Shown: piece after piece, positions 26,443 to 35,949 of the stretch
Position numbering within the stretch: the stretch's first letter is position 1
How the letters are laid out: each line of letters opens with the position of its first letter
NCBI RefSeq assembly: GCF_004358345.1
Contig: NZ_CP037952.1
Location: 1,922,001-1,986,000, forward strand
DNA from: Parashewanella spongiae
GTDB lineage: Bacteria; Pseudomonadota; Gammaproteobacteria; Enterobacterales; Shewanellaceae
DNA length: 64,000 bases
Direction of reading: 5' to 3'
Program-made: the position numbers and the translations under genes
Notes under the pieces: generated by a model
The model's database searches: none
The model's input: only the letters and a program-made list of their open reading frames with translations
What the model was told of the DNA's origin: nothing

Positions 26443-27054
26443 TTAGGATTGTGTAAAATATTTAATTCTTGCTTGCCTAATGTCGTCATTTTGTTGTTTT
26501 TCAATAAGTTGATGTTTTTCAGTTAAGCGCTTGCCATCTTTTGATAGTAACTGATTACCTGCTCCAGAGAAGGCACTGGTGTTTGTTTTTTGTTTTACGT
26601 CCTTGTCACTTTTCTTGATTACGTGAAAGCATTTCTGAGAACTGCTTGCATTATCGCTAGAACAAGAAGCAGGTGCCAAATGGGAAGAACCTAACTGCAT
26701 CCTTTTCTTGGAAGCAGCATCTAAAATGCCACTTGAACTGTCAGTGGCTTGAACAGCTTTTACCTCCCTAGCTACATTGGAAAGAGCTCCAATATCGTCA
26801 GGGATGAATACCATTTCTCCGGCCTGCTCAGCATGTCCGGTCATATTTTCAACGGTAAGATGTGTTGTTGATGGTGTACTATTCAGTTGCATTTGTAATA
26901 CTGTTTCGTGAGGTGTTGGTACGTCTCCTTCTTGCAAAGGTTTCGATTGAACTTTAGGATTTGGTGATTTTAATTCGCAACTTTTTCTATGTTCAGAATT
27001 ATTATCAATAACAAAGTTTTTTGAGGACTCTACTCCTCCTATAGGCGTGGACAT
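26443..27054 (-). CDS. Hypothetical protein, Ser/Lys-rich
   Basis: 203 residues, no family recognised. It is hydrophilic and low in complexity (Ser, Lys, Gln, Asp), probably disordered, with no signal peptide or membrane segment. A Lys/Gln-rich helical tail (KRLTEKHQLIEKQQNDDIRQ) ends in residues read from the edge of a repeat, so the C terminus may be altered. It converges with the 1196-residue gene. The style of N terminus (MSTPIGGVESS) is like other lineage-specific genes in the window. Confidence 0.5.
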   Translation of the reverse strand: MSTPIGGVESSKNFVIDNNSEHRKSCELKSPNPKVQSKPLQEGDVPTPHETVLQMQLNSTPSTTHLTVENMTGHAEQAGEMVFIPDDIGALSNVAREVKAVQATDSSSGILDAASKKRMQLGSSHLAPASCSSDNASSSQKCFHVIKKSDKDVKQKTNTSAFSGAGNQLLSKDGKRLTEKHQLIEKQQNDDIRQARIKYFTQS

Positions 27055-27644
27055 TATTTACATTCAGTCAATTATTATTAAGTTAACGTCATTGTTTATC
27101 AGGTTTTATAAATTAGATCCAGAAGCTGAACAATTATTAATCTATGGTGGTTCTAAAATAGTCCGAAGTGTTGTTGCACCAATTACATTAAGTACCTGAT
27201 GTGTGGTTAATTTTTGGTGGGCATTATCATACCTTAGAATGATTGATTCTATGGCATGGAGAATACGATCAAGTCGCTGGGTTCCTGCTTTCGCAAGGAT
27301 GACGAAATAAGCAATTTCAATGAGTTATGAAAATCTCACATTAGACAAAACCGTCGTGACTTCGTTTCTACTTGCAATTCGTTTCTACTTGCAAAATGTA
27401 TAACGCAGCTAGCGGTGATTTTGGCAAGTATATGAATGTTTAGCACTCACCTGATGGGTGAATTCGAGTTGTTTAATCTTGTATTTAACTTCAATAGATT
27501 AAAGTTAAATTGTGTGTTTAACCGATTTATTTAGGATAATAGATATCTGGATTAGAGTCGCAAGATTTGACGGTCTCGATGGTACGTAAAAGCGAGAAGT
27601 GCTAGCATGCGTACCATTTAATGCATATCAAAGAAGATAGATTA
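27055..27644. other. Gene-free stretch with repeat fragments
   Basis: AT-rich sequence. It holds a decayed family A-type hairpin (GGTTCCTGCTTTCGCAAGGATGAC at about 27283-27306, of which only the core is kept) and a decayed family C interior (27365-27440). I see no gene. Confidence 0.5.
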
Positions 27645-28214
27645 ATGAGTTTACCCTCCGAGTTGTTAGGCCGCTGTGGCGGTAAATGTGAATTATGTTC
27701 AGCAGAAACAGAATTAAAACAGTTTGATATCCCAGCATCAGATGGACACATTGATTCAGATATTGCACTTTGCGGCGTGTGCGCCGAGCAGGTCATTAAA
27801 ACTGAAGATTTTGACGTGAACCACATGCGCTGCTTAAATGACAGCATGTGGAGTACGGTGCCAGCGGTGCAAGTAATGTCAGCACGTATGTTGAATCGTT
27901 TGAGTTCAGAAACATGGGCTCAAGACTTGAAGGATATGTTGTATCTCGACGAAGAGCTTCAGGCGTGGGTGGATGCCGAACCGTCAAACGAAGAAGACGA
28001 TGATATTAAACATGTGGATAGCAATGGTGCCGTTTTGAGTTCAGGTGATACAGTAGTGATCATCAAAGATTTAAACGTAAAAGGTACAAGCTTTGTGGCT
28101 AAACGTGGCACTTCAGTTAGAAATATTGGGTTAACCAGTAATCCTGAACACATCGAAGGCCGCGTGAACGGCACTCGAATCGTAATTTTGACTCAATACG
28201 TTAAAAAAGCGTAA
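27645..28214 (+). CDS. phnA: PhnA/YjdM family protein
   Basis: About 189 residues. The N terminus has a four-Cys zinc-ribbon pattern (CELC ... CGVC), and the C-terminal SH3-like PhnA domain runs from about DSNGAVLSSGDTVVIIKDL to RIVILTQYVKK. Despite the name, the family is not a proven phosphonoacetate hydrolase and its role is unclear. The frame is open from 27621, but MSLPSELLGRC is the family-like N terminus, so 27645 is preferred. It converges with the next gene, five bases between stops. Confidence 0.88.
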   Translation: MSLPSELLGRCGGKCELCSAETELKQFDIPASDGHIDSDIALCGVCAEQVIKTEDFDVNHMRCLNDSMWSTVPAVQVMSARMLNRLSSETWAQDLKDMLYLDEELQAWVDAEPSNEEDDDIKHVDSNGAVLSSGDTVVIIKDLNVKGTSFVAKRGTSVRNIGLTSNPEHIEGRVNGTRIVILTQYVKKA

Positions 28215-28219
28215 TTGTT

Positions 28220-28441
28220 TTAATGTACGGCTTCGAGTTCAAGCTCGATGTCCGTACAGCCTTTCTTGCAGTATATTCCTGGGTTTTTATTGGCATTTTT
28301 TGTTTCAGGAAGAATGAGTTCTAGTTCTTTTTTACATTCAGTGCATGTCGTCGACTTTCCAAGAAGAATACGCTTGATAAGTCCTTTTTGTTTATTGAAT
28401 GACTGGCTGGTGAGTTTATTTTTAATGCTAAAATCGGTCAT
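28220..28441 (-). CDS. Small CxxC zinc-binding-type protein
   Basis: 73 residues with C-x2-C (TECKK) and C-x3-C (YCKKGCTD) pairs that could hold one zinc ion. It appears to be a conserved hypothetical of Shewanella-type genomes. No catalytic motif. No partner genes suggest a function. Confidence 0.7.
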   Translation of the reverse strand: MTDFSIKNKLTSQSFNKQKGLIKRILLGKSTTCTECKKELELILPETKNANKNPGIYCKKGCTDIELELEAVH

Positions 28442-28526
28442 TAAGATATGGTTACTCTCTACTCGTTGAAGCGGTTAATTTATCAAACTTTTGAAGTTTT
28501 ATCTTAATATTCTCGCTCAATAGACA

Positions 28527-28560
28527 TAAAAAAAGCAGCTAAGATAAATCCAAGCTGCTT
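28527..28560 (-). terminator. Terminator of the sigma/anti-sigma operon
   Basis: On the minus strand AAGCAGCTT pairs with AGCTGCTT across a short loop, and a run of seven T follows. Lies 25 bp beyond the anti-sigma stop. Confidence 0.8.
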
Positions 28561-28584
28561 ATTAAGTTTGTAAGGAAATGAAAG

Positions 28585-29289
28585 TTAAATAAAAGTGCCT
28601 TCAATTTCTTTTTTTACGTAATTTAGATCCGATTGATTTTCACCAACCATAATCATATAGGCACCATCTTTTTCAAAACCCATGCCTTTATACTTGTCAT
28701 CAGAGAATGACTTTTCAAATTTCATTCTTTCTTCTGCTGGCACAATAAAGAGAGTAACTTTACCGTTATCGCCTTGCATGACCATGTGTAAACTGCGTAC
28801 ACCTTGGAAGTCACAATAGGAGGTGTAATAGACTTCACCAGGCTGTTTCGTAAACTTAGAATCTTGCATGTTTACTAATGAAACCAATTGTTTGTTAACT
28901 TGTTGATAGCTCACATTTTGGTTTATGTTCATGGCCATACCTTCATGCTTGACATGGGCAATAGCATGATCAGCTAGATCGACAGGCGCTGCACGCAACA
29001 AAGTAAAGCTTACACCAGCGGCGAAAGCCACTGAGGCTGCCATCGCTAACATGAACCCAGTTTTTCGCTTATGGGTATGATGCTGCTTTAGTTGTTGCCG
29101 TAATATTAAATTCTCAGTCAAGCGTTCAGGTACGTCTACATTCATTGCTTTTGCAATTTGTTGGTCAAGGGCTTTTAACCCATCGACCGTCGCAGCTTTA
29201 CCCGCATCATTGTTCATGGCTTGCAAAAAATCAGGTTCTTGGCAGTTGGGCTCAGCATAAGCCTTACGCCGAAACTGTAGCTCATCCAT
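28585..29289 (-). CDS. DUF3379 family protein, probable anti-sigma factor
   Basis: 234 residues. The N-terminal about 80 residues are cytoplasmic and helical (MDELQFRRKAYAEPN...), one transmembrane segment lies at about 78-100 (GFMLAMAASVAFAAGVSFTLL), and the C-terminal domain would be periplasmic. This matches DUF3379 and the architecture of membrane anti-sigma factors. It overlaps the sigma-factor gene by 8 bases, which supports stoichiometric, coupled expression. Its role as a sigma inhibitor is inferred from the context. Confidence 0.85.
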   Translation of the reverse strand: MDELQFRRKAYAEPNCQEPDFLQAMNNDAGKAATVDGLKALDQQIAKAMNVDVPERLTENLILRQQLKQHHTHKRKTGFMLAMAASVAFAAGVSFTLLRAAPVDLADHAIAHVKHEGMAMNINQNVSYQQVNKQLVSLVNMQDSKFTKQPGEVYYTSYCDFQGVRSLHMVMQGDNGKVTLFIVPAEERMKFEKSFSDDKYKGMGFEKDGAYMIMVGENQSDLNYVKKEIEGTFI

Positions 29290-29845
29290 TTGATTGCCCT
29301 CTCATTTCGGGTTGTTCTAATGCATCTTTCAATTGATTACGTGCTCTAAATAACCGAGTCATTACAGTATTTCGATTTAATTCTAATATTTCAGCTATCT
29401 CTTCCCCGCTGAAACCACCGATGACTTGTAACAATAAGGGCTCGCGGTATTCCATTTCCAATTTGCCAATTTGTCTTCTGAGTAAATACTGCTCAGCGTG
29501 TTCTTCGTTACTACCTGAAAACACATCTTCAAGGTGATCTTGTTCAATATCAGAATAATCAAACTGCTTACGTTCGAAACGTCTGGCGTTTTCTCTGCGT
29601 AATATCGTAATCAACCATGCTTTAGCGGCTTTATCATCTTTTAACGAATCTAAAGCGCGCCATGCACGTAGAAAGGTCTCTTGTGTTATGTCTTCAGCAA
29701 TGTGTTTGTCACCACACAGCCAATAGGCATAACGATAAATGTCAGTGTTAAGCGCCTTGATCAGGCTTTCATAACGTCGTTGTTTACTTATCATGTCTAA
29801 AGAGACCGCATCATCTGATTTTTTCTTTCGCAAAATATCAAACAT
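29282..29845 (-). CDS. ECF-type RNA polymerase sigma factor
   Basis: 187 residues with sigma region 2 (YRYAYWLCGDKHIAEDITQETFLRAWRAL) and region 4 (LEMEYREPLLLQVIGGFSGEEIAEILELNRNTVMTRLFRARNQLK). The region 4 HTH and lack of regions 1 and 3 mark the ECF class. Transcribed with the anti-sigma gene. It lies just downstream of the bat operon (87 bp after batD), so co-transcription or functional association with envelope stress is possible. Confidence 0.92.
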   Translation of the reverse strand: MFDILRKKKSDDAVSLDMISKQRRYESLIKALNTDIYRYAYWLCGDKHIAEDITQETFLRAWRALDSLKDDKAAKAWLITILRRENARRFERKQFDYSDIEQDHLEDVFSGSNEEHAEQYLLRRQIGKLEMEYREPLLLQVIGGFSGEEIAEILELNRNTVMTRLFRARNQLKDALEQPEMRGQSNG

Positions 29846-29932
29846 ATTTAATTCTTAATATTATGTTGAGGCGGTTAGCTTAAAGTGACTGAGCTGAATA
29901 ACAAGTCCAATCAGTGCAAGCTCGCTTAGTTT

Positions 29933-31573
29933 TTATGGGTTTAGATCAATAAGTGCACTTTTTTGTCCATTTTGTTGTATATCAATAGCCGATTTCACTG
30001 CTTGAGATAACTCTTGTTCCGTAATTTCCACTTCTTTTTGACCAAAGCGTGCCATTTGTAATTTGTTAATTATTTGGGCAAGCAAAGGAGACAATGCCGT
30101 AATTTCTGTCAAATTCATATTTTTATTTTGTTTCTGAGAAAAATAATTTTGAATTGCATTCAACACCGCACTGTAATTTTTGAGTTTAATAGCCTGTTTC
30201 ATCTCTTTTTCAATGTGACTTAAAGGCAGGCTTGATGAAGTGGCTGGCGTGGTTTTTATTTCAGAAGTCAACGGCTTCTTAGTGAACCATGTCACTAATG
30301 TCACAAGCCATAAACAAGCGAAAAGTAGCGTAGCCCACGGCCAATATCCAGCAGAATATTGGTTTTCAACTTGTATATCAGACGCAGGGATTGAATTAGT
30401 TGGAATCGTTGCTGGCAAAATGCCGCCTTTAACCATAATGGTTCGTGCTGGAAGTACGGCATATTCTTGACGTTTTAATTGTGGATTCCACCAAGGTACT
30501 TTTAACTCTGGCAATGTAAATTTACCGGGTTTGGTGGGAATTATCGCTTCAGTAAGGCTGAGCTCTGCCACCATATTGCCATTTCGAACATAGGTTTTTC
30601 GAACTGGCTTTTCAGGGTAACTCTTTAGTGAGTCGGGTAACGCGTAGTGAATGCTGGGTAAACTGTTATCATCAGCATTTGAGGCGAGTAGCTTCAATGT
30701 ACGAGTGATTGGAGCCCCTAATTCATATTCTTCCTGCTCTTGTGGCCACTCTTCATTCAGTAACACCAAGTCTGAAACCAGCCAGTTTCCTTGGTAGCCA
30801 GCGGGTTTTTCAAGGACTTTGACTGTATTGGTTGTTGTACCAATTTCAACAGGTCGGCTTTCGTTAAATGAAAACATACTACGGCGTTGTTGAGTATTAA
30901 CTAAAACATCGCCTTTAAAGCTTGCGCTCTGAATGCGAAGATCGCCGGCTTTATCGGCAATGATCCCATAGGTACGCTTGATGACTCTGAATCGGCGACC
31001 ATTGACTATCTCTGTCCCATCTTGATCTTCACCAATCTGCTTGACTTGAGCCCCTTCAGCGAGTGGGGCATTCAGTACACCGCGTTGCAAATCAACGGCG
31101 AGAAACAGTTTCACCTTGTACAGTAAAAGCTGCCCGACGTAACTTTGATCGTGTGAAAGTTCAGTTTCAATATAAACGTCATCATTTTTATTGGAAGTAG
31201 GGCTGTTGCCAGAAACCACTTGTAATGCTATTGGATTGGAACTGACGCCATCAATGGTAAAACTAGGAATGGTGGCAATCCCTTTCTTCTTGGCTGCCAG
31301 TAGGATCTGCCAACGCGTTTCTTTGGCGGTATTAAAGTTTACAATCTGAGTACTGCGGCTGACATTGGTACGACCTACTATGAAATCTTTTAAAAGAGAG
31401 GTGGTTTTTAATGACTCGCCACTGACTTCGTCATCCACCACAATACTCAAGGCAAAATATTGACCTTGTGCAACAGGATTTCTGTCCACAGAAGCTTCTA
31501 CCTTAGTGACCGCAAATGCAGAGCCTGTATAGCTGGATAATAATAAAAAAATAACAATAAGTCGGTTTACCAC
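29933..31573 (-). CDS. batD: BatD-like protein
   Basis: 546 residues. A signal peptide (MVNRLIVIFLLLSSYTGSAFA), a long periplasmic BatD/oxygen-tolerance domain from about VEASVDRNPVAQGQYF, and a transmembrane segment at about 408-428 before a cytoplasmic helical tail. It is the last gene of the moxR/bat operon, overlapping batB/C by 7 bases. Bat proteins are tied to stress tolerance and to MoxR-assisted assembly of complexes; the molecular role is not established. Confidence 0.9.
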   Translation of the reverse strand: MVNRLIVIFLLLSSYTGSAFAVTKVEASVDRNPVAQGQYFALSIVVDDEVSGESLKTTSLLKDFIVGRTNVSRSTQIVNFNTAKETRWQILLAAKKKGIATIPSFTIDGVSSNPIALQVVSGNSPTSNKNDDVYIETELSHDQSYVGQLLLYKVKLFLAVDLQRGVLNAPLAEGAQVKQIGEDQDGTEIVNGRRFRVIKRTYGIIADKAGDLRIQSASFKGDVLVNTQQRRSMFSFNESRPVEIGTTTNTVKVLEKPAGYQGNWLVSDLVLLNEEWPQEQEEYELGAPITRTLKLLASNADDNSLPSIHYALPDSLKSYPEKPVRKTYVRNGNMVAELSLTEAIIPTKPGKFTLPELKVPWWNPQLKRQEYAVLPARTIMVKGGILPATIPTNSIPASDIQVENQYSAGYWPWATLLFACLWLVTLVTWFTKKPLTSEIKTTPATSSSLPLSHIEKEMKQAIKLKNYSAVLNAIQNYFSQKQNKNMNLTEITALSPLLAQIINKLQMARFGQKEVEITEQELSQAVKSAIDIQQNGQKSALIDLNP

Positions 31574-33477
31574 TGTTCTTTTTCCTTCAGTAGACGGCCT
31601 TTCTGACGGCGTTTTTGATATTCTAATTGCATTTTGTTGCGCAACAAAAGTTGAGGATCATCTTGAATTGCATTCAGCACTCGCTGCATTTCAGGAGGGA
31701 GATCTGCAGGTAACTCTGATGGATCTATTGGCTTAGCATGCGCCGATTGCTGCTCAGATTGAGGATTTTCTTGGTTTTGTTGTTCCTGAGTTTTTTCGGC
31801 TTCAGCTTGTTGTTGCTCAGCCTTTTGCTCTTCGTTGTTTTGTGGTTGAGGTTGTGACTCTGATTGTTGGTTTTTGTCCTCGTCTTGCTCAGATTGTTGT
31901 TGAGACTCTGACTCAGATTCAGACTGATTTTGTTGTTCTTGGTTTTGCTGATCGGCGTTTTTTTGTTTGCCTTGATCACCTTGCTGCTCAGAGTCATCAC
32001 CGTTTTGCTGATTGTTCTTATCTTGCTGATCTTGTTTATCCGTTTTGTTTTGTTCTTGGTTGTTTTCGTTTTTACCTTTGTTATCTTGATCTTTATTATC
32101 GTCTCCATTGCCTGACTGGTTTTGCTTTTGCTGCTGTTCAAGCTGTTTGGCTAAATCCAAATTGTGTTTAGCGTCAGCAAAGTCAGGGTTTTTATCAATC
32201 GCTTGCTGGTAACGTTGTTGTGCCTCTTTGAGCTTATTTAGCTGCATCAGACTATTGCCTTGGTTATACAAACTTTCAGCGGAGCTATCTTGTTCAAATC
32301 CCTCTAATGCTTTTTGGTAATTGCCAGCTTTGTAATCGGCACTGGCCTGCCATTGAGGGTCGTTAAATTGCCCTGCTGCGCGTTGGTAATCTTTGTCTTG
32401 ATACGCTTGCTGAGCTTGTTGATTTTGGGTTTGCCATAGGTCTTCCCACAGGGCTGCCTCAGCAGGCGCTGGTGGCAAGCTCAAAACGAAAAATAGCGCT
32501 GCAACAGAAAATCCCTTACGAAAGCTTAGTAACAACAGGGGGAGCAAAAGCAGGCTGAGATAAGGCCCTAAGTCCAACCAAGCTTCCCCTTGTTGATCAG
32601 TGAGTTTTGCTGAATCATCAACAGAAAACCAGTGAGCGATGCGTTTTACGTCACTGTCATCAACACTGTTGTGAGTGACAACCCCTTGGTAATCGTTGGT
32701 GAGCTGGCTGAGGATGTCGTATTCGGTTTTGGCAACAACCACTTGATCCGCGTTATCTCTTAGTAATTGTCCGTTAGGTAAGCGAATGGCCGCGCCTTGC
32801 TTAGTGCCAAATCCCATAATTGCGAGTCGGTAGTTTTCACCAGCTAAGGCTTTTTTAGCATCGCTTAATTGGTTTGAATTTATGCCATCGGTAAGCAAAA
32901 TAATGTCACCTTTGAGGTGCCCACCATTTTTTAACAGAGTAACCGCTTGGGTTAAACCAGAAGCCGCATCAGATCCAAGTACTGGCATGATATCGGGCGT
33001 TAATGTCGGTAAAAGGTTTTGCAGAGTTGCACTGTCACGAGTTAATGGACTTATTGTGAATGCGTCTCCGGCATAGGCAATCAAGCCAGTTTCACCTTCT
33101 TTTATTTCTTTTAGCAAATCAATCGCTTTAAATTTTGCTTGGGATAGTCGATTGGGCGCCAGATCCGTTGCGTACATTGACAAGGACATATCCATAACGA
33201 TGACACGACCTTGTGTGCTTGCAAAAACAGGCAGGGTTTCTTTTGTTAGTGCAGGCCCTGATAATGCCAGTATGCCGATAAGCCAAATGAATGACGCGAC
33301 CAATAACGACGTTCTTGAGCTTTGTTTGCCAGAGTCCATAAGCAAATGAGCTAAGTGAGGGGCAATATAGCGACTCCATGCCGTATTTGAGTCCTGATTA
33401 CGCCAAAGAAAGAATAATAAGCCAAGAAGTGGCAGCAGTGCCCATAACCATTCTGGGCGGATAAAATGAAGGCTCAT
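31567..33477 (-). CDS. batB: BatB/BatC fusion: VWA domain with TPR
   Basis: 636 residues. N-terminal membrane segments flank a von Willebrand A domain with MIDAS motif DMSLS (about residue 95), a second membrane segment near 305-340, then TPR repeats (about 390-465, ending DAKHNLDLAKQL). The final about 170 residues before the basic tail are extremely rich in Gln, Asn, Asp, Glu and Lys. In other bacteria BatB and BatC are separate; here one gene carries both. ATGA overlap with batA. Confidence 0.92.
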   Translation of the reverse strand: MSLHFIRPEWLWALLPLLGLLFFLWRNQDSNTAWSRYIAPHLAHLLMDSGKQSSRTSLLVASFIWLIGILALSGPALTKETLPVFASTQGRVIVMDMSLSMYATDLAPNRLSQAKFKAIDLLKEIKEGETGLIAYAGDAFTISPLTRDSATLQNLLPTLTPDIMPVLGSDAASGLTQAVTLLKNGGHLKGDIILLTDGINSNQLSDAKKALAGENYRLAIMGFGTKQGAAIRLPNGQLLRDNADQVVVAKTEYDILSQLTNDYQGVVTHNSVDDSDVKRIAHWFSVDDSAKLTDQQGEAWLDLGPYLSLLLLPLLLLSFRKGFSVAALFFVLSLPPAPAEAALWEDLWQTQNQQAQQAYQDKDYQRAAGQFNDPQWQASADYKAGNYQKALEGFEQDSSAESLYNQGNSLMQLNKLKEAQQRYQQAIDKNPDFADAKHNLDLAKQLEQQQKQNQSGNGDDNKDQDNKGKNENNQEQNKTDKQDQQDKNNQQNGDDSEQQGDQGKQKNADQQNQEQQNQSESESESQQQSEQDEDKNQQSESQPQPQNNEEQKAEQQQAEAEKTQEQQNQENPQSEQQSAHAKPIDPSELPADLPPEMQRVLNAIQDDPQLLLRNKMQLEYQKRRQKGRLLKEKEQW

Positions 33478-34517
33478 GAGTGTCCTCCATTACTCTTAGG
33501 TTGGTAGACTTTAGACTGAGATCTTGCCTGAGAATGCACTTTGGCAGTGTTAAAGCGGTTAAATAAAGACAGTTTACTCATGTTTAAAATGACACTAATG
33601 ATTAACATAATACTTAACGGCCAATAGAAAAGTTCAGATCGAGGGCGATAAGTTTGTTGATCGCGGCTCACAGGCTGAAGCTGATCAATCACTTGATAAA
33701 TGCGTTCAAGTTCTTCGGTGTTTTTAGCTCGAAAGTATTGCCCGCCTGTCATGGCCGCAATTTTTTCTAATGTGGCTTCGCCTAGATCGCTTGAAGGGTT
33801 AACCCGTTGGCGACCAAAAATACTCCTCTTTTCTATGACGGAAGCGCCAACACCAATGGTATATATAGTGATACCACGTTTAGCGGCGATTTCAGCCGCT
33901 TGTGTTGGTTCGGCTTTACCGGCGTTATTTGTGCCATCAGTCAGCAAGATTAAAATACGGTTGCTGTCCTCGACGCGATCGAAGCGTTTTACAGCCAGTC
34001 CAATGGCTTCACCAATGGCGGTTTGTTTACCGACTAAACCGATTTGAGATTCTTGCAAATAAGTGGCTACAGACCGTCTATCCAGTGTGAGTGGTGATTG
34101 TAGATAAGCATGATCAGCAAAAAGAATTAATCCAATTCTGTCGCCTTTACGGCGTTCAATAAATTCACTGACGACTTTTTGTACCAGCGTAAATCGATCA
34201 ACCGTCTTATTGTCGAGTACCATATCTTCAATTTGCATACTGCCGGATAAGTCGAGCGCGACCATTAAGTCACGGCCTTTGCTCGGCAGTTCAATGGGCT
34301 CACCCAACCATTGTGGTCTGGCAACAGCAAACACTAAAAGTACCCACATAGCCCAATACCAGCGGCGAGAAAATTTAGTGGAAATGGTACCAATCAACTG
34401 AGTAGTACTGGTTGTTGGCAGCAGTAAGTGACCACCTTGTTGTGGTTTTTGTTGGTTTTTAAAAATAAGCGGTAATGGCAATAATAGTAATAACCAAGGC
34501 CAAATTAGCGTTAACAT
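33474..34517 (-). CDS. batA: BatA-like VWA-domain protein
   Basis: 347 residues. Membrane segments at the N terminus and at about 55-70, VWA domain with MIDAS DLSGSMQ (about residue 90) and TDGTNNAGK, and a C-terminal membrane segment near 298-318. Metal-dependent adhesion-type fold probably mediates protein contacts with BatB/C and the MoxR ATPase. Overlaps its neighbours by 4 and 7 bases. Confidence 0.93.
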   Translation of the reverse strand: MLTLIWPWLLLLLPLPLIFKNQQKPQQGGHLLLPTTSTTQLIGTISTKFSRRWYWAMWVLLVFAVARPQWLGEPIELPSKGRDLMVALDLSGSMQIEDMVLDNKTVDRFTLVQKVVSEFIERRKGDRIGLILFADHAYLQSPLTLDRRSVATYLQESQIGLVGKQTAIGEAIGLAVKRFDRVEDSNRILILLTDGTNNAGKAEPTQAAEIAAKRGITIYTIGVGASVIEKRSIFGRQRVNPSSDLGEATLEKIAAMTGGQYFRAKNTEELERIYQVIDQLQPVSRDQQTYRPRSELFYWPLSIMLIISVILNMSKLSLFNRFNTAKVHSQARSQSKVYQPKSNGGHS

Positions 34518-35005
34518 ATAGCCTCCGGTTTCATCGGTAGGGCTTTGTTTAACCAGAATTTGGCTAATTCCATGAGTTCGATATTTTCTTGAGTTGTAAG
34601 CCCGTCTTTTTGGTAACGCTTATTGAGTAACGCGGCAAATTTCCCTTGCATGTTATCTGGTAAAGATTTATCTAACCATTGATGCCACTCTTCTCCATCG
34701 CTGGATGCAACGGTAGCACGTGAAATGTAACTCATGGCGGCACGTTTTAGCACAGCATTAATTTCTACCGCGCAATTTTCACCAGAAGTGTTTATGTTAT
34801 TCAGTGCATTCATTGCGGCTTTTTTGGGGGCTGTTTGCTTTACATAGCGACGGATCAATAAAAAAATGCCGACAATTAATATGATAGCGAGCACAATCAG
34901 TAACCAGTACCCGCTGGCTAATGGCCACAGTCCAATAGGATCAGGCGTGTGAATGTCTTTCATATTCTGTAAAGCGGGGTTGATAGCGGCTGTATTGGTG
35001 GTCAT
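34511..35005 (-). CDS. DUF4381 family membrane protein
   Basis: 164 residues with one transmembrane segment at about 30-52 (YWLLIVLAIILIVGIFLLI) and a helical cytoplasmic domain with GEEWHQWLDKSLP. DUF4381 proteins occur in this position of bat operons. Overlap of 4 bases with the DUF58 gene and 7 with batA. Confidence 0.9.
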   Translation of the reverse strand: MTTNTAAINPALQNMKDIHTPDPIGLWPLASGYWLLIVLAIILIVGIFLLIRRYVKQTAPKKAAMNALNNINTSGENCAVEINAVLKRAAMSYISRATVASSDGEEWHQWLDKSLPDNMQGKFAALLNKRYQKDGLTTQENIELMELAKFWLNKALPMKPEAIC

Positions 35006-35949
35006 TGGCGCAATAACTCCAATTGATCACTCAAACGTAAACCAGCATCGATTTCATTAGGGTAAACATTAAGTTGGTTCATGATTGAAACAAATACACT
35101 CTGTTTTTGTTTTTCGCTTTCGAGCCAAATTTGATAACTCTGGCGAGTTAGAAGGGTTTTATGGCTACCTTGGCGGATAGGCAGACTGAACTGCTTAGGC
35201 AATTGAGCCGTGCCAGTTCTTAGCGGATCCGTCACTAAAAATGATTTTAACTCACAATGACGTTGTAACTCGCTTAGTGGCGCTAAACAGTCAGGAGTAA
35301 AGTTTTGACCATCAGTGATTATCCATACTAATGAACCGGGCTTAGCCAGTCGCTTTAGTCGTTGGCAAGCTTTAACAATATGATCTGGTTGATAATCTTC
35401 GTCACCAATGTGATTCAATTGATTTTTGTGTAGCTTGGTCAAAGAACTGACCAATTGTAAAATGCCCAAACGACGACTGCGCGGTTTGAGCTCAACGTGT
35501 TCGTTCTCAGTTGCGATTAAAGCGCCGAGTCGGTCACCATGATTAATGGCATTCCAACCTAAGGTGGCAGCTACGTGCGCGGCTTGTACCGATTGCAGCA
35601 ATAACTTAGAACCGAAATATAAGCTATGACTGAGATCGATAAAAATCAGGATAGGGCGCTCACGTTCTTCGACAAAAAGTTTCGTGTGCGTTTTACCTGT
35701 TCGGGCTGTTACGCGCCAATCGATGGTTCTGACATCATCGCCTTGCTGATATTGCCGAACTTCGGCAAATTCCATTCCACGCCCTTTTAGGTTGCTGCTT
35801 CTATGTCCTGCAAGGTGTGCTTGCGCTCGATTACGACTTTCTGGCAAGGCACGGGCAAGGCTTTGGCATGAGAGTAGCTCTTTTTCAGTTAAGGTTAACC
35901 CGTCAGCAAAAAGTGGCAGAACTTGATTATCTGTCATCTTGCCTACCAT
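35002..35949 (-). CDS. DUF58 domain protein
   Basis: 315 residues. The DUF58 signature is clear: GMEFAEVRQYQQGDDVRTIDW followed by KLFVEERERPILIFIDLSHSL, where a degenerate VWA-like fold begins. DUF58 proteins are the regular partner of MoxR ATPases. The start is adjacent to the MoxR stop. Confidence 0.93.
   Translation of the reverse strand: MVGKMTDNQVLPLFADGLTLTEKELLSCQSLARALPESRNRAQAHLAGHRSSNLKGRGMEFAEVRQYQQGDDVRTIDWRVTARTGKTHTKLFVEERERPILIFIDLSHSLYFGSKLLLQSVQAAHVAATLGWNAINHGDRLGALIATENEHVELKPRSRRLGILQLVSSLTKLHKNQLNHIGDEDYQPDHIVKACQRLKRLAKPGSLVWIITDGQNFTPDCLAPLSELQRHCELKSFLVTDPLRTGTAQLPKQFSLPIRQGSHKTLLTRQSYQIWLESEKQKQSVFVSIMNQLNVYPNEIDAGLRLSDQLELLRQ

Noticed and set aside
31725-32141. 138-codon minus-strand frame rich in Lys, Ser, Asn, and plus-strand frames opposite
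   Set aside because: Shadows of the Gln/Asn/Asp-rich tract of the BatB/C gene in other frames.
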